From: Tritrichomonas musculus
Lineage: Eukaryota > Parabasalia > Tritrichomonadida > Tritrichomonadidae
Assembly: GCA_039105265.1 (NCBI GenBank)
Contig: JAPFFF010000007.1
Span: forward strand, 5,394,001 to 5,458,000
DNA: 64,000 nt
Direction: 5' to 3'
Shown in pieces: positions 10,884 to 22,056 of the stretch; the stretch's first letter is position 1; each line of letters opens with the position of its first letter. A program made the position numbers and the translations under genes. A model generated the notes under the pieces. That model searched no databases and was not told the DNA's origin. It saw only the letters and a program-made list of their open reading frames with translations.

Positions 10884-12650
10884 CTAGTAAAGAGGATTTG
10901 GACGAGCGCTATCAATTGCCTTGATAATGGCTTCTCGTTTAACTTGGGTCATCTTATTCAAAATTTCAGTATCCTTCAGATTAGGGAAATTCTGCTTTAA
11001 TTGTGCAATTGATGCTTGTGCATGATCTCTTGTATTTTCATCTTCATCAAGAAGCAAAGTTCCAACTGTGTCAAGTAATTGCGCTGGATCTTTACAATCT
11101 CCACAAAGTGCGTCAATGCACAAAGAAAGATGCTCTTTAATAAGTGGATCTTTGTCTGTCAAGTCTTTTCCAAGGAAGGCTAATGCAGCTTCACGATCAA
11201 TGTTGACAAGAATTGCACTGATACAATCAGCTGCAAGTCGAGCTATTGCTGGACGATTTGACGCCAAGATGTTCAGTAAATTATTTAAAATTGTCTCGAA
11301 AAATGGTGTCATATCTTCACCAAATTCGCTTGATATATCGCGTAAACAAGTGAGACCTGTTTCTGATAATGCACTACGCTTAGATGATACTGAATTCATG
11401 AGTCCAAAGACAATTGTTCGGAGGTTGCCTGAGATGAATTTGGGTTGAGTCTGAATCATCTCAATTAGAGATATAATACATTCATTTTGAGTTTCCCAAT
11501 TTGAGTCTTGAAGACATTTAACAACGTTATCTATATCTGTCATGTTTTTACTAGCTGAAAGATTAAATCGCTCTTGAGATTTTCGCATACGGGGAGCATG
11601 TGATGACTGGCTAGAAAGTGATGGACCTTGTGGTTCTGATGGAGGATGAACACTAGGCTGCGTTGGCGTTTTGTAACGTTCTCGAAGATCATCGAGAGGA
11701 TCAGAATTATCTGAACTGGGTGGACGAACTTGAAAGGCTGGTGTGGCATTGCTGGTTGGTGGCGGAAGAGGATTTGATGGAAGTTGAACCTGACGTGATC
11801 GTTGTAAACTATTTCTAAGGCTTCCTGATGATGAAGACTTAGCAGCGTTTGGCCGAACAATAAGATTTCTTCCTCGTGGATTTATCGGTCTTGGGACAGG
11901 TGTTTTAGCGATAAGCGGCAATGATGGTGGAGCAGGTGGTCTAACGGTGGCTTCTCTTTTAAACTTTTGTTGATCTGCGTCAGAAACCATAGATCGGGCT
12001 GATTCAGGAACTAATTTGATAAAATCTGGGTTAATAGAACATATTTGGTTGAGTAAACGCGATGTTGCATTATGAATGCTTAAAACACTGCTGAGTTTAG
12101 TAGCTTCTGTAATTGAATCAGCAAGAACCGGATATAGCGAATTAGTTGGCTTAAATCTTTGTATGGCTTGCGTTGCAAAATCAAACATTTCGACTTTGGC
12201 CAAAACCGGTTGATCAGGGAATAATGGAAGGACAGCTCGTAATAAATCAAGAGATTTTGTTGTATCGACATATAGAAGCATTAAATTAACTATTAATATC
12301 CTAACGGCCCTTCGGTCATCACTTAATGGCGTAATTATCATTGTTAAAAACTCTTCTAATACATCTATTGCGCTTTGCCCAACTTGTGGTAGAAAAACTT
12401 CTATGACTTCGTTGAAACAATTAATAACACTAAAATTTTCGTCTAAAAAAAATTGCGCTGAAAAAATTAATAAGGCCCTAAAATCTACATTGCTGATCGG
12501 CGTTTTTTGTGCAGTAGAAAGCAGACTTTGCGCTGCTTCTATGTGTTGAGATGAATCATCTGATTGAAGAAGATCTATAATATCAGTCGGTATAAACCCA
12601 CATTCTAGTTCTTCTGAAACTCTCGCACGTCCAAAAACAACGGAACTCAT
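10884..12650 (-). CDS. CLASP/TOG-like HEAT-repeat protein, likely microtubule-associated
   Basis: 588 residues. Residues about 20-225 form alpha-helical HEAT-type repeats. Residues about 230-365 are a Pro/Ser/Arg-rich linker (PRPINPRGRNLIVRP region). A second helical array at about 370-585 begins with a TOG/CLASP-N signature (DSNWETQNECIISLIEMI, then helices with SALSETGLTCLRDI and NRPAIARLAADCIS). TOG arrays bind tubulin and control microtubule growth in the CLASP, XMAP215 and TOGARAM families; trichomonads have an elaborate microtubule cytoskeleton, so this role fits. Two arrays joined by a basic Ser/Pro-rich linker resemble CLASP layout, but the protein is shorter than animal CLASPs. Assignment to CLASP rather than another TOG family is uncertain. 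Confidence 0.8.
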   Translation of the reverse strand: MSSVVFGRARVSEELECGFIPTDIIDLLQSDDSSQHIEAAQSLLSTAQKTPISNVDFRALLIFSAQFFLDENFSVINCFNEVIEVFLPQVGQSAIDVLEEFLTMIITPLSDDRRAVRILIVNLMLLYVDTTKSLDLLRAVLPLFPDQPVLAKVEMFDFATQAIQRFKPTNSLYPVLADSITEATKLSSVLSIHNATSRLLNQICSINPDFIKLVPESARSMVSDADQQKFKREATVRPPAPPSLPLIAKTPVPRPINPRGRNLIVRPNAAKSSSSGSLRNSLQRSRQVQLPSNPLPPPTSNATPAFQVRPPSSDNSDPLDDLRERYKTPTQPSVHPPSEPQGPSLSSQSSHAPRMRKSQERFNLSASKNMTDIDNVVKCLQDSNWETQNECIISLIEMIQTQPKFISGNLRTIVFGLMNSVSSKRSALSETGLTCLRDISSEFGEDMTPFFETILNNLLNILASNRPAIARLAADCISAILVNIDREAALAFLGKDLTDKDPLIKEHLSLCIDALCGDCKDPAQLLDTVGTLLLDEDENTRDHAQASIAQLKQNFPNLKDTEILNKMTQVKREAIIKAIDSARPNPLY

Positions 12651-13330
12651 TGATTGTTATTTCAAAAAAGTTGCGTATACGTTTGGAATATGATTAAAAA
12701 TTAAAGATCTTACTCAAATTTCTGAAAACTTTTTCAGGGCAATATGGAAACGTTCACAAAGCATATTTTTATGCTTTCATGGACATTTTTTTAATTATGT
12801 ACACCTAAAGTACTTAAAATATTTAATATCATCATACATTTATTACAATTCTTTTTATAAAAGAGTATTTAGAGTTTACTTGAAATGAAATATTAAGTTT
12901 TTTAAGCAATTTCTATTTAATGATTTGATGTCTGTGATCTATTGGAAGCTTTTAATTCTTTTTTTCTTCTCTCTAATATTTTGAAACATGAATTTTTCAA
13001 ATAATATTATATTCATTTACCTATTTTAGAAATGAGTCTAAGCATCACTCAAGTGTATATTATGATTATTTTTCATGCATGCTTCTGATTTAATATTATA
13101 ATATTATAATATTATAATATTATTGACATTTGAAATAAAGAAAAAAAAGAATTGAATTTATATTAATTTTTCTTCATATTATAAGAATTATGAAATTTTC
13201 ATTCAATTATTTTTAGAAAATTACATAATTTTACTGATATAAATATATAAATAATTCAACAAGGAATAACCAAAAAAGTTATCAAAAAGTTGACTTATTT
13301 CACAATTTTTTTCATTTCATTTTAATCAAT
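12651..13330. other. A/T-rich spacer and divergent promoter region
   Basis: Separates the divergent CLASP/TOG-like and BspA-like genes. It contains a palindromic microsatellite at 13092-13123 (four copies of AATATTAT). TCAAAAAGTTGAC at about 13283-13295 and CAACTTTTTTGAAA just upstream of the minus gene are variants of the motif discussed in the findings. No gene seen. Confidence 0.6.
13092..13123. repeat. AATATTAT tandem repeat, four units
   Basis: Four perfect 8-base units; the array is self-complementary and could form a cruciform. Confidence 0.85.
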
Positions 13331-14434
13331 ATGGGCAATAATGGCTCACAAATCATTGATCAAAATGGAATATCCTATTCATTAAATGAATCAGATTATA
13401 CTGCTATCGTAGCTGAATCGCCCACCACACCAAATGATATAATAATTCCACGATCAATCAAACCAAAATCGATAGAATACACGATTTTAGGCATCAAAAA
13501 CAATGCATTTAAGTCAAACAAAACCATCAAAACAGTTAATTTTGCAGACGACTCACAAATACGTTTTTTAGAGAAATCATCCTTTGGAGATTCAACACTT
13601 GAAAAAATTTCTATTCCATCACAAGTTACTCAAATAGGCGAATATTGCTTCTTTCTTTGTAACAATCTGAAAACGGTAGAATTCGCAGGAAACTCGCAAT
13701 TAACGCAATTTGGCAGATTTGCTTTCTACTTTTCGACAATAGAAAGCATAACTTTTCCAGATCTCATTGAAACGATACAGATGTGCTTTTTTTTCAACTG
13801 TAAGAACCTAAAATCCGTTAATTTCACAGAAAATTCACGTTTGAAAATTATCGATAGATATGCATTTTCAAGTTCAGCAATTGAAAAGATAAAGATACCT
13901 TGTCATGTCACAAGCATCAATGAATTTGCCTTTTTTGGATGTTTGAATTTAAAGGAGATTGAATTTGATAAGAATTCTGAATTAAATCTAATAAATAAAT
14001 ATTCTTTTGTTGGAACTCCGCTTAAAAAAATTTCTATTCCTTCATCTGTATCAAAAATTGAATCTAGATCTTTTTCTTATTGTTTGGATTTGAGATATGT
14101 TGAGTTCAAATATAATTCAGAATTGGTTTCGATTGAAAAAGAAGCTTTTTTTAGCAATTCTATTGAAAATTTGTCTTTTCCTAAATCTTTGAAAAAAGTT
14201 GGTGTAAAAGCTTTCGCTTCATGCCAAGACTTGTTGAGTGCTGAATTCATTGGTGATGATTTGTATATTGGCCAATTATGCTTTGGAAGATGCGAGAAAC
14301 TTTTTGTTATGAGTTTTCCAAATGCCATTAAAATATCTTATGCTAGCGATTCTTTTAAGTCGGTTTCTGCGGATTTTGCACTTTTTGTTTGCTCATCTAC
14401 GCAAATGATTGAAAGAAAATTTGGAATTTTTTGA
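13331..14434 (+). CDS. BspA-type leucine-rich-repeat (LRR_5) protein
   Basis: 367 residues with about ten LRR_5 units of about 23 residues, of the form IEKIKIPCHVTSINEFAFFG followed by C-NLKxVEF. The repeats start near residue 45 and run to the C-terminus. Such proteins form very large surface or cytoplasmic families in trichomonads, related to Treponema/Bacteroides BspA. This copy has no signal peptide and no C-terminal membrane segment, so it is probably cytoplasmic or peripheral. TCATTT sequences about 15-20 bases before the ATG resemble the trichomonad initiator (TCA then pyrimidine). Function beyond protein binding is unknown. Confidence 0.92.
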   Translation: MGNNGSQIIDQNGISYSLNESDYTAIVAESPTTPNDIIIPRSIKPKSIEYTILGIKNNAFKSNKTIKTVNFADDSQIRFLEKSSFGDSTLEKISIPSQVTQIGEYCFFLCNNLKTVEFAGNSQLTQFGRFAFYFSTIESITFPDLIETIQMCFFFNCKNLKSVNFTENSRLKIIDRYAFSSSAIEKIKIPCHVTSINEFAFFGCLNLKEIEFDKNSELNLINKYSFVGTPLKKISIPSSVSKIESRSFSYCLDLRYVEFKYNSELVSIEKEAFFSNSIENLSFPKSLKKVGVKAFASCQDLLSAEFIGDDLYIGQLCFGRCEKLFVMSFPNAIKISYASDSFKSVSADFALFVCSSTQMIERKFGIF

Positions 14435-14730
14435 TTTTTTTTATATAAATATATGTTAACATTATAAATAATTATCCTTTTATCATTGAATTAGTATTAA
14501 TGATTTCAAAAATTTTGTTCTTATACATATTTGATTGATCAACTTTAGATGATTTTAAATAACTTATAATAATATTTAATTGCATATTGAAGAAAATTCG
14601 GCATTGTATATTTATTTCATTATTTTATTTGAGAACTTATTTACATATAAAATTAAATTTAAAAATATTCAAGACAATGTAGTGAATCCATGTTTTTATA
14701 TTTTTTGTGGCCAAAAACATTAATTTTTTT

Positions 14731-14829
14731 ACAGTCTGCGCATTTCAAATCGGCCCTTTTAACGGATATTTGACCTTAAATTGACCTTCAAAAGTGCTAA
14801 AAAGGGCCGATTTGAAATGAGCAGCCTGT
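14731..14829. mobile_element. Miniature hairpin element with TA duplication
   Basis: Arms 14731-14760 and 14800-14829 match at 28 of 30 positions (core CATTTCAAATCGGCCCTTTT). Each end is completed by a TA dinucleotide, fitting a Tc1/mariner-type MITE. The loop of about 39 bases contains two TTGACCTT-like words. Confidence 0.75.
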
Positions 14830-14848
14830 AACTAAAATTTTCAGTTTC

Positions 14849-15031
14849 TCATAAACTTGAATCAAATGCGGCTACTTTGTAATCACAAGAAGTAACTTCT
14901 ATACTAAACTGAACTGGTTCAGTGAATTTTTTGCCAAATTGGTCATTTTCATCATTTATTTCACCATCTTTAGTAAACATGTAATCATTTCGAAATCTAT
15001 GTGGTACTTGAATAATTTTATGATATGCCAA
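14849..15031 (-). pseudogene. Possible coding fragment of unknown origin
   Basis: An open stretch of 60 codons with normal protein composition (Asp, Glu, Lys, Val, Pro present), unlike random A/T frames here. It has no upstream ATG; a stop lies just before it, and the first ATG is internal in a FRNDYMFTKDGE stretch. It lies downstream of the ABC transporter gene on the same strand, separated from it by a poly-A run. It may be the 3' remnant of a lost gene. No family recognised. Confidence 0.3.
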
Positions 15032-15113
15032 GCCTCAAATATTTTGATCAAAGTCAAAAAAAAAAAAAAAAAAAAGTTAATCAAAGTTGATTTTTTGTTT
15101 AATACTGCTGATA

Positions 15114-16898
15114 TTAGAATAGATCAAAATAATAAGCTTTTTGATCAATCAATTCTTTATGGGTTCCTTTTTCAATAATTGAGCCATTTCGTAATACAAA
15201 TATTTGGTCAGCGTTCATTATTGTTGAAAGTCGATGCGCAATGAGAATGCAAGTCTTCCCTGTTTTAATGCGCTCAATAGATTCTTGAACGAGTTGTTCG
15301 CTTTCAGAATCGAGAGATGATGTTGCTTCATCAAAAATAAGTATAGGAGTATTTGCAAGAATAGCTCTTGATATGCAAATTCGTTGTTTTTGTCCACCAC
15401 TTAAATTTATCGGATTAATTATAGTTTCATAGCTATTAGGTAGTTCCATTACAAAATTATGCGCATTTCCTAATTGTGCTGCCTCAACAATTTTTTCGTT
15501 TGTTATTTCAGCATTTGGATATTTCATGCAAAAACAAATATTATCCGCAACAGACATTGTAAACAAACTTGGTTCTTGTGAAACAACAGCAATCGTTTCT
15601 CTCAATGACTCAGGTGAGTATTCTTTTATATCTTTTCCATCAACCAAAATTTGACCTTCATCAATTTCATACAATCTTTGAATTAGACAAACAATTGTTG
15701 ATTTTCCTGATCCACTTTCTCCAACGAAAGCCACTGTTTCTCCCTGATTGATTTTAAATGATATATTTTTCAATGCGTATTCGGCCCTAGATGGATATTT
15801 GAATGAAACATTAATAAATTCTATTGTCCCTTTAACTTCTTTTAGTTTTTCCCCTTCTTTTTGATTGGTTTCTGGTCTTTTATCTAATAAAAATAAAATT
15901 TTGGCGGCAGAAATTGAAGCCTTTGAAAAATTTTCAATGGAAATGACGGTCAATTGAATTGGTAGCCCCAACATTCCGAAAATTGTGAATAAAACGATCA
16001 CATCGCCAGGTGACAAATCATTTCTTTTCTTCTCCAGAATCAAGAAAGAACCATAATAAAAAATTGGCATTGCCATTACAAAAGTGAAGAACATTAAAAT
16101 TGCATTTTTAAGTGCGTTAATTCTAGCGATCTTTTTGGCATTACTATTTATCATATATAAGCCATTCGAATAATCTTTCATTTCTTTGATTTCGTTATCA
16201 AACGCTTTTACTGTTCTGAAATTGGAGAGAACTTCTTCCGTTTTGCCGAGAAGTGAAAATGATTGAAATTGGCATTTGAAAATTTCTTTCCGAACGATTC
16301 TTCCACAGATGATCAAAGTGAACAAAGTGATGGGAACAATCGGAATCCCTGTTAACGAGACCCTCCAATTAACGATGAATCCGATAACAATGCCGCCAAC
16401 AACTTGTGACACATTTTGGACGAAATTCATGAATTTATCAACGTATTCGGTCAATAAAAGAGTTACATCTTCTGATAATCTGTTCATCAATATGCCTGTT
16501 GACATGCTATCGTAGAATGATGCATCTAATGTCATGAGATTTTGAAAAAGAGAGTCTCGAAGATCTTGAACAAATAATGTGTCAGAGAAACCTCTCAATA
16601 TGTAGCTTGAATTGAGAATGACGATCATTACTGATGCAAGTATTGCCATAATTACAAGTTTATTTGTTATTTGTGAAAGAAAGTCAGTTGATGTAATAAA
16701 TGTGTCAAATATCTTGCCAAGATTAATCATTATAAAGTAAGGAATTATTCCTCCTATTATATTGAATATGATGCATAATATATAAATCCATTTGTGTGAA
16801 TAAAATGAAAGTATCCTAAAATATTCTTTTCCTGATGGTTGAATGAATGCATCTGAACTTTTTGGCATCTTTATTTTTTGCAATGAGTCATCATTCAT
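15114..16898 (-). CDS. ABCB-type half ABC transporter
   Basis: 594 residues, the usual length of a half transporter. An N-terminal membrane domain (about residues 30-320) has about six hydrophobic helices. The C-terminal ATPase has Walker A GESGSGKST near residue 391, signature LSGGQKQR near 498, Walker B ILIFDEATSS near 517 and the switch histidine in LIAHRLS near 549. All catalytic motifs are intact, so it should dimerise and use ATP to export a substrate. Sequence style fits the B subfamily (multidrug/peptide/lipid exporters). No mitochondrial-type presequence is evident. Substrate cannot be told from the sequence. Confidence 0.93.
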   Translation of the reverse strand: MNDDSLQKIKMPKSSDAFIQPSGKEYFRILSFYSHKWIYILCIIFNIIGGIIPYFIMINLGKIFDTFITSTDFLSQITNKLVIMAILASVMIVILNSSYILRGFSDTLFVQDLRDSLFQNLMTLDASFYDSMSTGILMNRLSEDVTLLLTEYVDKFMNFVQNVSQVVGGIVIGFIVNWRVSLTGIPIVPITLFTLIICGRIVRKEIFKCQFQSFSLLGKTEEVLSNFRTVKAFDNEIKEMKDYSNGLYMINSNAKKIARINALKNAILMFFTFVMAMPIFYYGSFLILEKKRNDLSPGDVIVLFTIFGMLGLPIQLTVISIENFSKASISAAKILFLLDKRPETNQKEGEKLKEVKGTIEFINVSFKYPSRAEYALKNISFKINQGETVAFVGESGSGKSTIVCLIQRLYEIDEGQILVDGKDIKEYSPESLRETIAVVSQEPSLFTMSVADNICFCMKYPNAEITNEKIVEAAQLGNAHNFVMELPNSYETIINPINLSGGQKQRICISRAILANTPILIFDEATSSLDSESEQLVQESIERIKTGKTCILIAHRLSTIMNADQIFVLRNGSIIEKGTHKELIDQKAYYFDLF

Positions 16899-18618
16899 GT
16901 TGATCTTATTAAAAATGATGTGAATTCAAGAGAAACCTTTTCATACAATTTGTTTTGTTTGCTTTTTTCAATAAATGATGTTTTTTGAATATAGGTCCAT
17001 AATATCAATGGGTCTCAAAAAAATCATTTCACAAATATAAATAAACAATTAAATAAAAAAAGATTTACTAGATTTTTGTATGTGATACTAAAAAATAATC
17101 AAAATTGATTATTCTTAAATAAAAATACGAAGATAATGAGTGAAATCAAAAAATACAATTTTGAATTTTTTTCTAAAATTATATTTGTGATATGATATTA
17201 ATTAAGGTCACACCACATTCAAAATGTTTCTTTTGCAAATATCGCTTATAGAAATGCTATTTTAATGAATAATTTAAAAATAATATTTAAAAAAGATTGA
17301 AAGAAGTTTTCAAAAATCTAAAAAATCATTAAAATATAATTATTTGAATAATTTTTTGATTTCTTTAAATAATAATAAGTTTTTAATGTTAATAATCATT
17401 CTAATTATTATATTGAAAAATATTTAATAATCTATCCTTAGAGTTTCAATATTCAATATCATTTCTTGAGAAAATTGTAAGACATTAAAAAAGCTGTAAT
17501 TTTGAATATATAGAATATATTATATGAGATCATTGAATCAAAAAAAAGTAAAAGTTTAATCAATTGATTAATAATATTTCATATGCATTTAAGATTTAAT
17601 ATATATTATAAAATATATTTGCCAAAGACATTATTTTTATGGAGAAATTTTAAAAATAAAAAAATTTATATAATAAAAAAATTGAATGAATAATAACTTA
17701 TAAAACCGCTGATTTTATTTCAATTTCAAAAATCAATATACAAAAAAAATATCCCTTTTTACCCTTTGATGATATTATTGAATATTTTAAAAAATAAAAC
17801 CATCAAATAATTTTGGGGTTATAATATTTTCCGAGATTGATTCATCAAATACTTGAACTTTTCATATAAAAATATTCAAAGGATTTATTGAATTAAATAA
17901 AAATTTTTTTCATAATTTTTAATATTATTCAAAAAATTGAAAAAATTTATAGAAATCGCATACTATGAATTTTGCTTAACCGCTAAATTTTTTCTCAATT
18001 CCAAAAATGTAAAATATTCAAAGAATTTATTTGAATTTCAAAACGATTCAACAATTCAAATTAAAATAGTAGATTATTTTTTGTTATAAATCAAAATTTG
18101 TTAATTATATGAAATTATTTATAATAAGCATTTAAAAAATTCAGGAAAATCATTTATTTAAAAAAATAATATTTTGAGTTATATTTTTAAAAATTTGTAT
18201 TAGAGCATGACCGATTTATTTTAGCATTAAATGCCATTGATCAAATATATTAATTTGAGGATGAATTAATTGAGTTTTATTATGAATTATAAGTAAATTT
18301 AATAGAATTTTAATTTTTCATATAGAATTATCCGTATAATATTATAAACATTCAAATTTTTTTTATCTTTTTTTCAAAAAATACAGGTACGATATCTCAC
18401 TTTTCAAAAGATTTATTCAAATATGGTTATTTATTCTCAAGTAATACTATAATAAAAAATTTTGTTTTGCATCATTTCTTCAAAAATAAAAAGCATTATA
18501 AATATGTGTAATTAATCATATACTATAAAAAATTCTCTGAATTTTTTTTTTTTTTTTATTTGAAAAGTACTATATAAACAAAAAATTTTCTACGACCTTG
18601 AACTAAATCAGCCCTGTC
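16899..18618. other. Long A/T-rich spacer
   Basis: About 1.7 kb between divergent genes. Only A/T-rich words and a T run at about 18542-18557 upstream of the Myb gene. I see no gene, RNA or terminal inverted repeats. Confidence 0.55.
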
Positions 18619-19605
18619 ATGACCAATGTTAGCGCTATATACCAAAACAAATATGCAGTTGTTCGTAATTTTTCATGTACCCACAATTTATTGAAGGCTA
18701 ACTTCAATAATTTGATAAAAGAAAGTAAATCAAATAAAATTACCCATAAAGTTATTGACGACCAAAAAAATGTTAAAAATCAATGTAGAGTTCAACCAAA
18801 ATCAGCTTTAGACTTACTGAATTTTGAACCAAAGGATAATACGATTTCTGAAAATACTCATGATAACTCAAGTCCTAGCACTGATAGCGAAATATCTCAC
18901 CCTGAAGAGCATCAGCCAGCAAACCCTTTTATTATTTGCTTCCCTGATAATGCCTATTATCCATCAAAAGCTGAGCCTGAACAGCCTAATCCCCAACAAA
19001 TTAATTCTCATCTTCAAATTTCAAATCCTCCTCTACAAACTCAATTAGCTCCTCCCCCGTCTTTGCCACCGCAGCAGCAGCAGCATTTACCTCCTCAAAA
19101 CGTTGAATGTATAAATAATTACTATCCCATTACGAAAAAAAGAACAAGAACCCCCTTTACGAAAGAAGAGGATGATAAACTTAAAGAACTTGTGCAGCTT
19201 TACAGTTGTATAGAAGATAAAAGCAAATGGTATTTCATTGCAAATCAAATTCCTGATCGAAGCGCTAGGCAATGCCGAGAGCGTTTCCAACTTTTTTTAT
19301 GTGATGGTATTCGAAGGAAAGAAAAATGGACAAAAGAAGAAGATGAACTACTTCTAACCAAATATTCAATAATTGGGCCACATTGGAAATCAATGGAAAA
19401 ATTTTTCGTCGGAAGAACATCTTATGCTATAAAAAACAGATATATATCATTAAATCGTCAGAAAAAGCACTTCAACAGTGGAAGCAGTGATGAAAATAGT
19501 AATGATTACAATAGCAATGATAATGGAATTAATACCGGCAATCAAAATAATTCTGAAATCAAAAATGTTGCTTTAACTGTAAGTAATTTGATTAATAGCA
19601 AATAA
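18619..19605 (+). CDS. Two-repeat Myb-like DNA-binding protein
   Basis: 328 residues. A Pro/Gln-rich region (about 125-160) precedes two Myb repeats at about 175-280. Repeat one: PFTKEEDDKL, KWYFIA, SARQCRERF; repeat two: KWTKEEDELL, HWKSM, YAIKNRY. Some of the core tryptophans are replaced by Phe or Tyr, as is common in trichomonad Myb proteins. The recognition-helix motif SARQCRER is typical of this group, which in Trichomonas regulates iron- and cycle-dependent genes. The N- and C-terminal tails are low-complexity. Probably nuclear; target genes unknown. Confidence 0.9.
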   Translation: MTNVSAIYQNKYAVVRNFSCTHNLLKANFNNLIKESKSNKITHKVIDDQKNVKNQCRVQPKSALDLLNFEPKDNTISENTHDNSSPSTDSEISHPEEHQPANPFIICFPDNAYYPSKAEPEQPNPQQINSHLQISNPPLQTQLAPPPSLPPQQQQHLPPQNVECINNYYPITKKRTRTPFTKEEDDKLKELVQLYSCIEDKSKWYFIANQIPDRSARQCRERFQLFLCDGIRRKEKWTKEEDELLLTKYSIIGPHWKSMEKFFVGRTSYAIKNRYISLNRQKKHFNSGSSDENSNDYNSNDNGINTGNQNNSEIKNVALTVSNLINSK

Positions 19606-19979
19606 ATTGTGATATATATATATCAAGCTTTTTATTCCTTATTATATTATCAAAAAAGAAAAAGAAAAAAAGAACCTAATTTTTTAATTATTAAACATGA
19701 TGGTATTGATGAATTGTTGTATTATTGAATTTAAAAATTAAACTTCGAAAAAGATTTTCCCACTTTTAATACGTTGTACATCAATTATCACTCACGAACA
19801 TATAGCAAATTATTAAGGTAAGCCAAAATGGAGATAAAAAACTAGTTTAAAAATTTTCGTATTTTTTATATCACATATCTTAGGTAGCCAAGCTGGAAAA
19901 ATGCTTGTTTGTTATTTATTCTTTATAAAAAATATATTTTTGAGATATGTAACTTTTTGATGTTTCAAGGAAATTGATT

Positions 19980-20010
<31 letters not shown>

Positions 20011-22056
20011 TGAATGATAAATGGTCACATAATCAATCTCCAAAATAAAAAAAATCGTATACGATACTTCTCAAAGTGAAATTTTGATACTATTAGATTC
20101 ACGTTAAGCGACTTAACGGTCATTTATAACGTAACTATTTTTAATTGCATTTTCCTGATTAATCTGTTGAATTCATACAATAAAAACAATAAAATATTTT
20201 TATATTCAACCTATTAATTTAAACATAACATCGATTATGGTAAAAAAATTGCTTCATCAATTATATCAATATTTCTTATTTCACCAAATTTTATCATTAT
20301 TTTTACTTACAAATGACATTTCTAACCATATAAATTAATTTACTACTATAGTGATAATCAAAAGTCTGTCCTTTTAAAAAAAATAGTAAGTTTTTAATCA
20401 ACAAAAAAATAACTAGAGAAAATGATGCATTGATCGAGATCCACACGATTTCTTTTCTTTTTTGATTTGATTATATTATATATCAGTATATTAATAAACA
20501 TATTAACAGATATAATTTTATGCGGCCAATTTCGAATAAAGAGCTTTTATAATAAGAAGCTTTTTTTTTCTTAACAAAAAATTGATTTTTTGTAATTAAA
20601 GTTTGATATATTATTAATTTTTTTGCCCAAATCAATTTATTTATCTTTTGTGATTCCAATAATCAAAAAATCTAGCTATGAATCCGAAAGATTTATTCAA
20701 AATAATAGATTTTTTCAAATTTTTTTCAAAAAAAAGTGAACAAGCTAGTTATTCAAACGTGTGAAACTCGTACGTTTAAATACGTTATTTTTATAATGAA
20801 GTTTTCTACCTAATAAAAATAAGTTAGCTAACTAACATTTACATAAACCAAAAAAATAGCTATTTATGAAATTGAAAATAAGAATATTTCTAACAAAAAA
20901 TTTTTATAGACTTTGAAAATTGCGAAAAAATGATTGTAATATTTACAAGAAAATTCAATAAATATCGTCATTTTCGTTCTGAAAATAAAACAACTTGATA
21001 AATCGATTTTTTGTCGATTAGTTGAATTAGCTACATATTTATATTAATTAATACATATATCTGAATATATAAATAAATTAATATTAGATTTTTATACATA
21101 ACGATTTTTTATATTTTTATTTTAAAAAAAAATAAATTTTATTTGAAATTATAGCATACAATTTTAATAGGTGCAAAGTGGTAAACTCAAAAACCATATA
21201 TATTTGACCATAACAGTTTTAAATTGACTATTATTATTTTAATATTAAAATCTTTAAAATTTTAAAAGTTATGCAATATAATATATATTAAATATTATTC
21301 TTTATTTATTCTAGTATTTATATTTTAATAACTTTTTCCAGAAACTAGACTTCACTTTTTGATAAATATATGATCGTATTTTAATCTCAAATACTTCATA
21401 AAAAAAGAATGTATTTTTTGACTTTAACCTTAAAATAAACATCAATGCATGATTATATTTATTTTTAAATATTATAAAATCACAAATACCAATTATAAAA
21501 AAAGATAAATCTGTTTGAGATCTCGAGATCTCGGTAATTGATATCAAGTTTACAATTATTTTCATATCACATTTCATATCTGATACCTTGATAATCAATA
21601 ATCTCGATATCAGATTTTCAAACTGATAATCGAGTATCAGATGTAAAAAAGTGACGTTTTTGATATCGATTCTCAATATAACAAGTCTATCTTTGTTTTT
21701 CTCAAATAAAAATAAAACTAAATCTAAGAAGTATACGTTTTTTGATTTTTACAGTGTTAAAAAAGTCCAAAAATTAAATAATCCAAAGTCCACAAGGATT
21801 ACCAGTCAATTTTCTAACCCACTTTTTTATTGAATATAATATCAATATGAAAGTCGGATTCAAAATGCATGGGACAACATTCAATTTTTTTCAATGTTTC
21901 TCAGAAAAAAAATCATTCTGCTTGGGACAAATTGACCTAAAAGTTTTATAAAATTGACCTTATCGTTTTCAAAAAGTTTGTCACAAGCCTTATGAATACG
22001 ACTTTATAAAAACAAAAGGTTATTTGAATAGCATTAAAATTAGTTATCAAAAATAA
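19606..22056. other. Long A/T-rich spacer
   Basis: Contains a 28-base T run at 19984-20011 and a perfect 16-base palindrome GAGATCTCGAGATCTC at 21517-21532 within a patch rich in GATATC-like words (about 21510-21640). No gene supported; short frames here are A/T noise. Confidence 0.55.
19984..20011 (+). repeat. T homopolymer, 28 bases
   Basis: Uninterrupted T run in spacer DNA. Confidence 0.9.

Larger units (their letters stand above)
14435..15113. other. Spacer with a short MITE and a gene-like fragment
   Basis: A/T-rich DNA holding the 99-base hairpin element at 14731-14829, a possible coding fragment at 14849-15031 and an A run at about 15058-15075. Confidence 0.6.
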
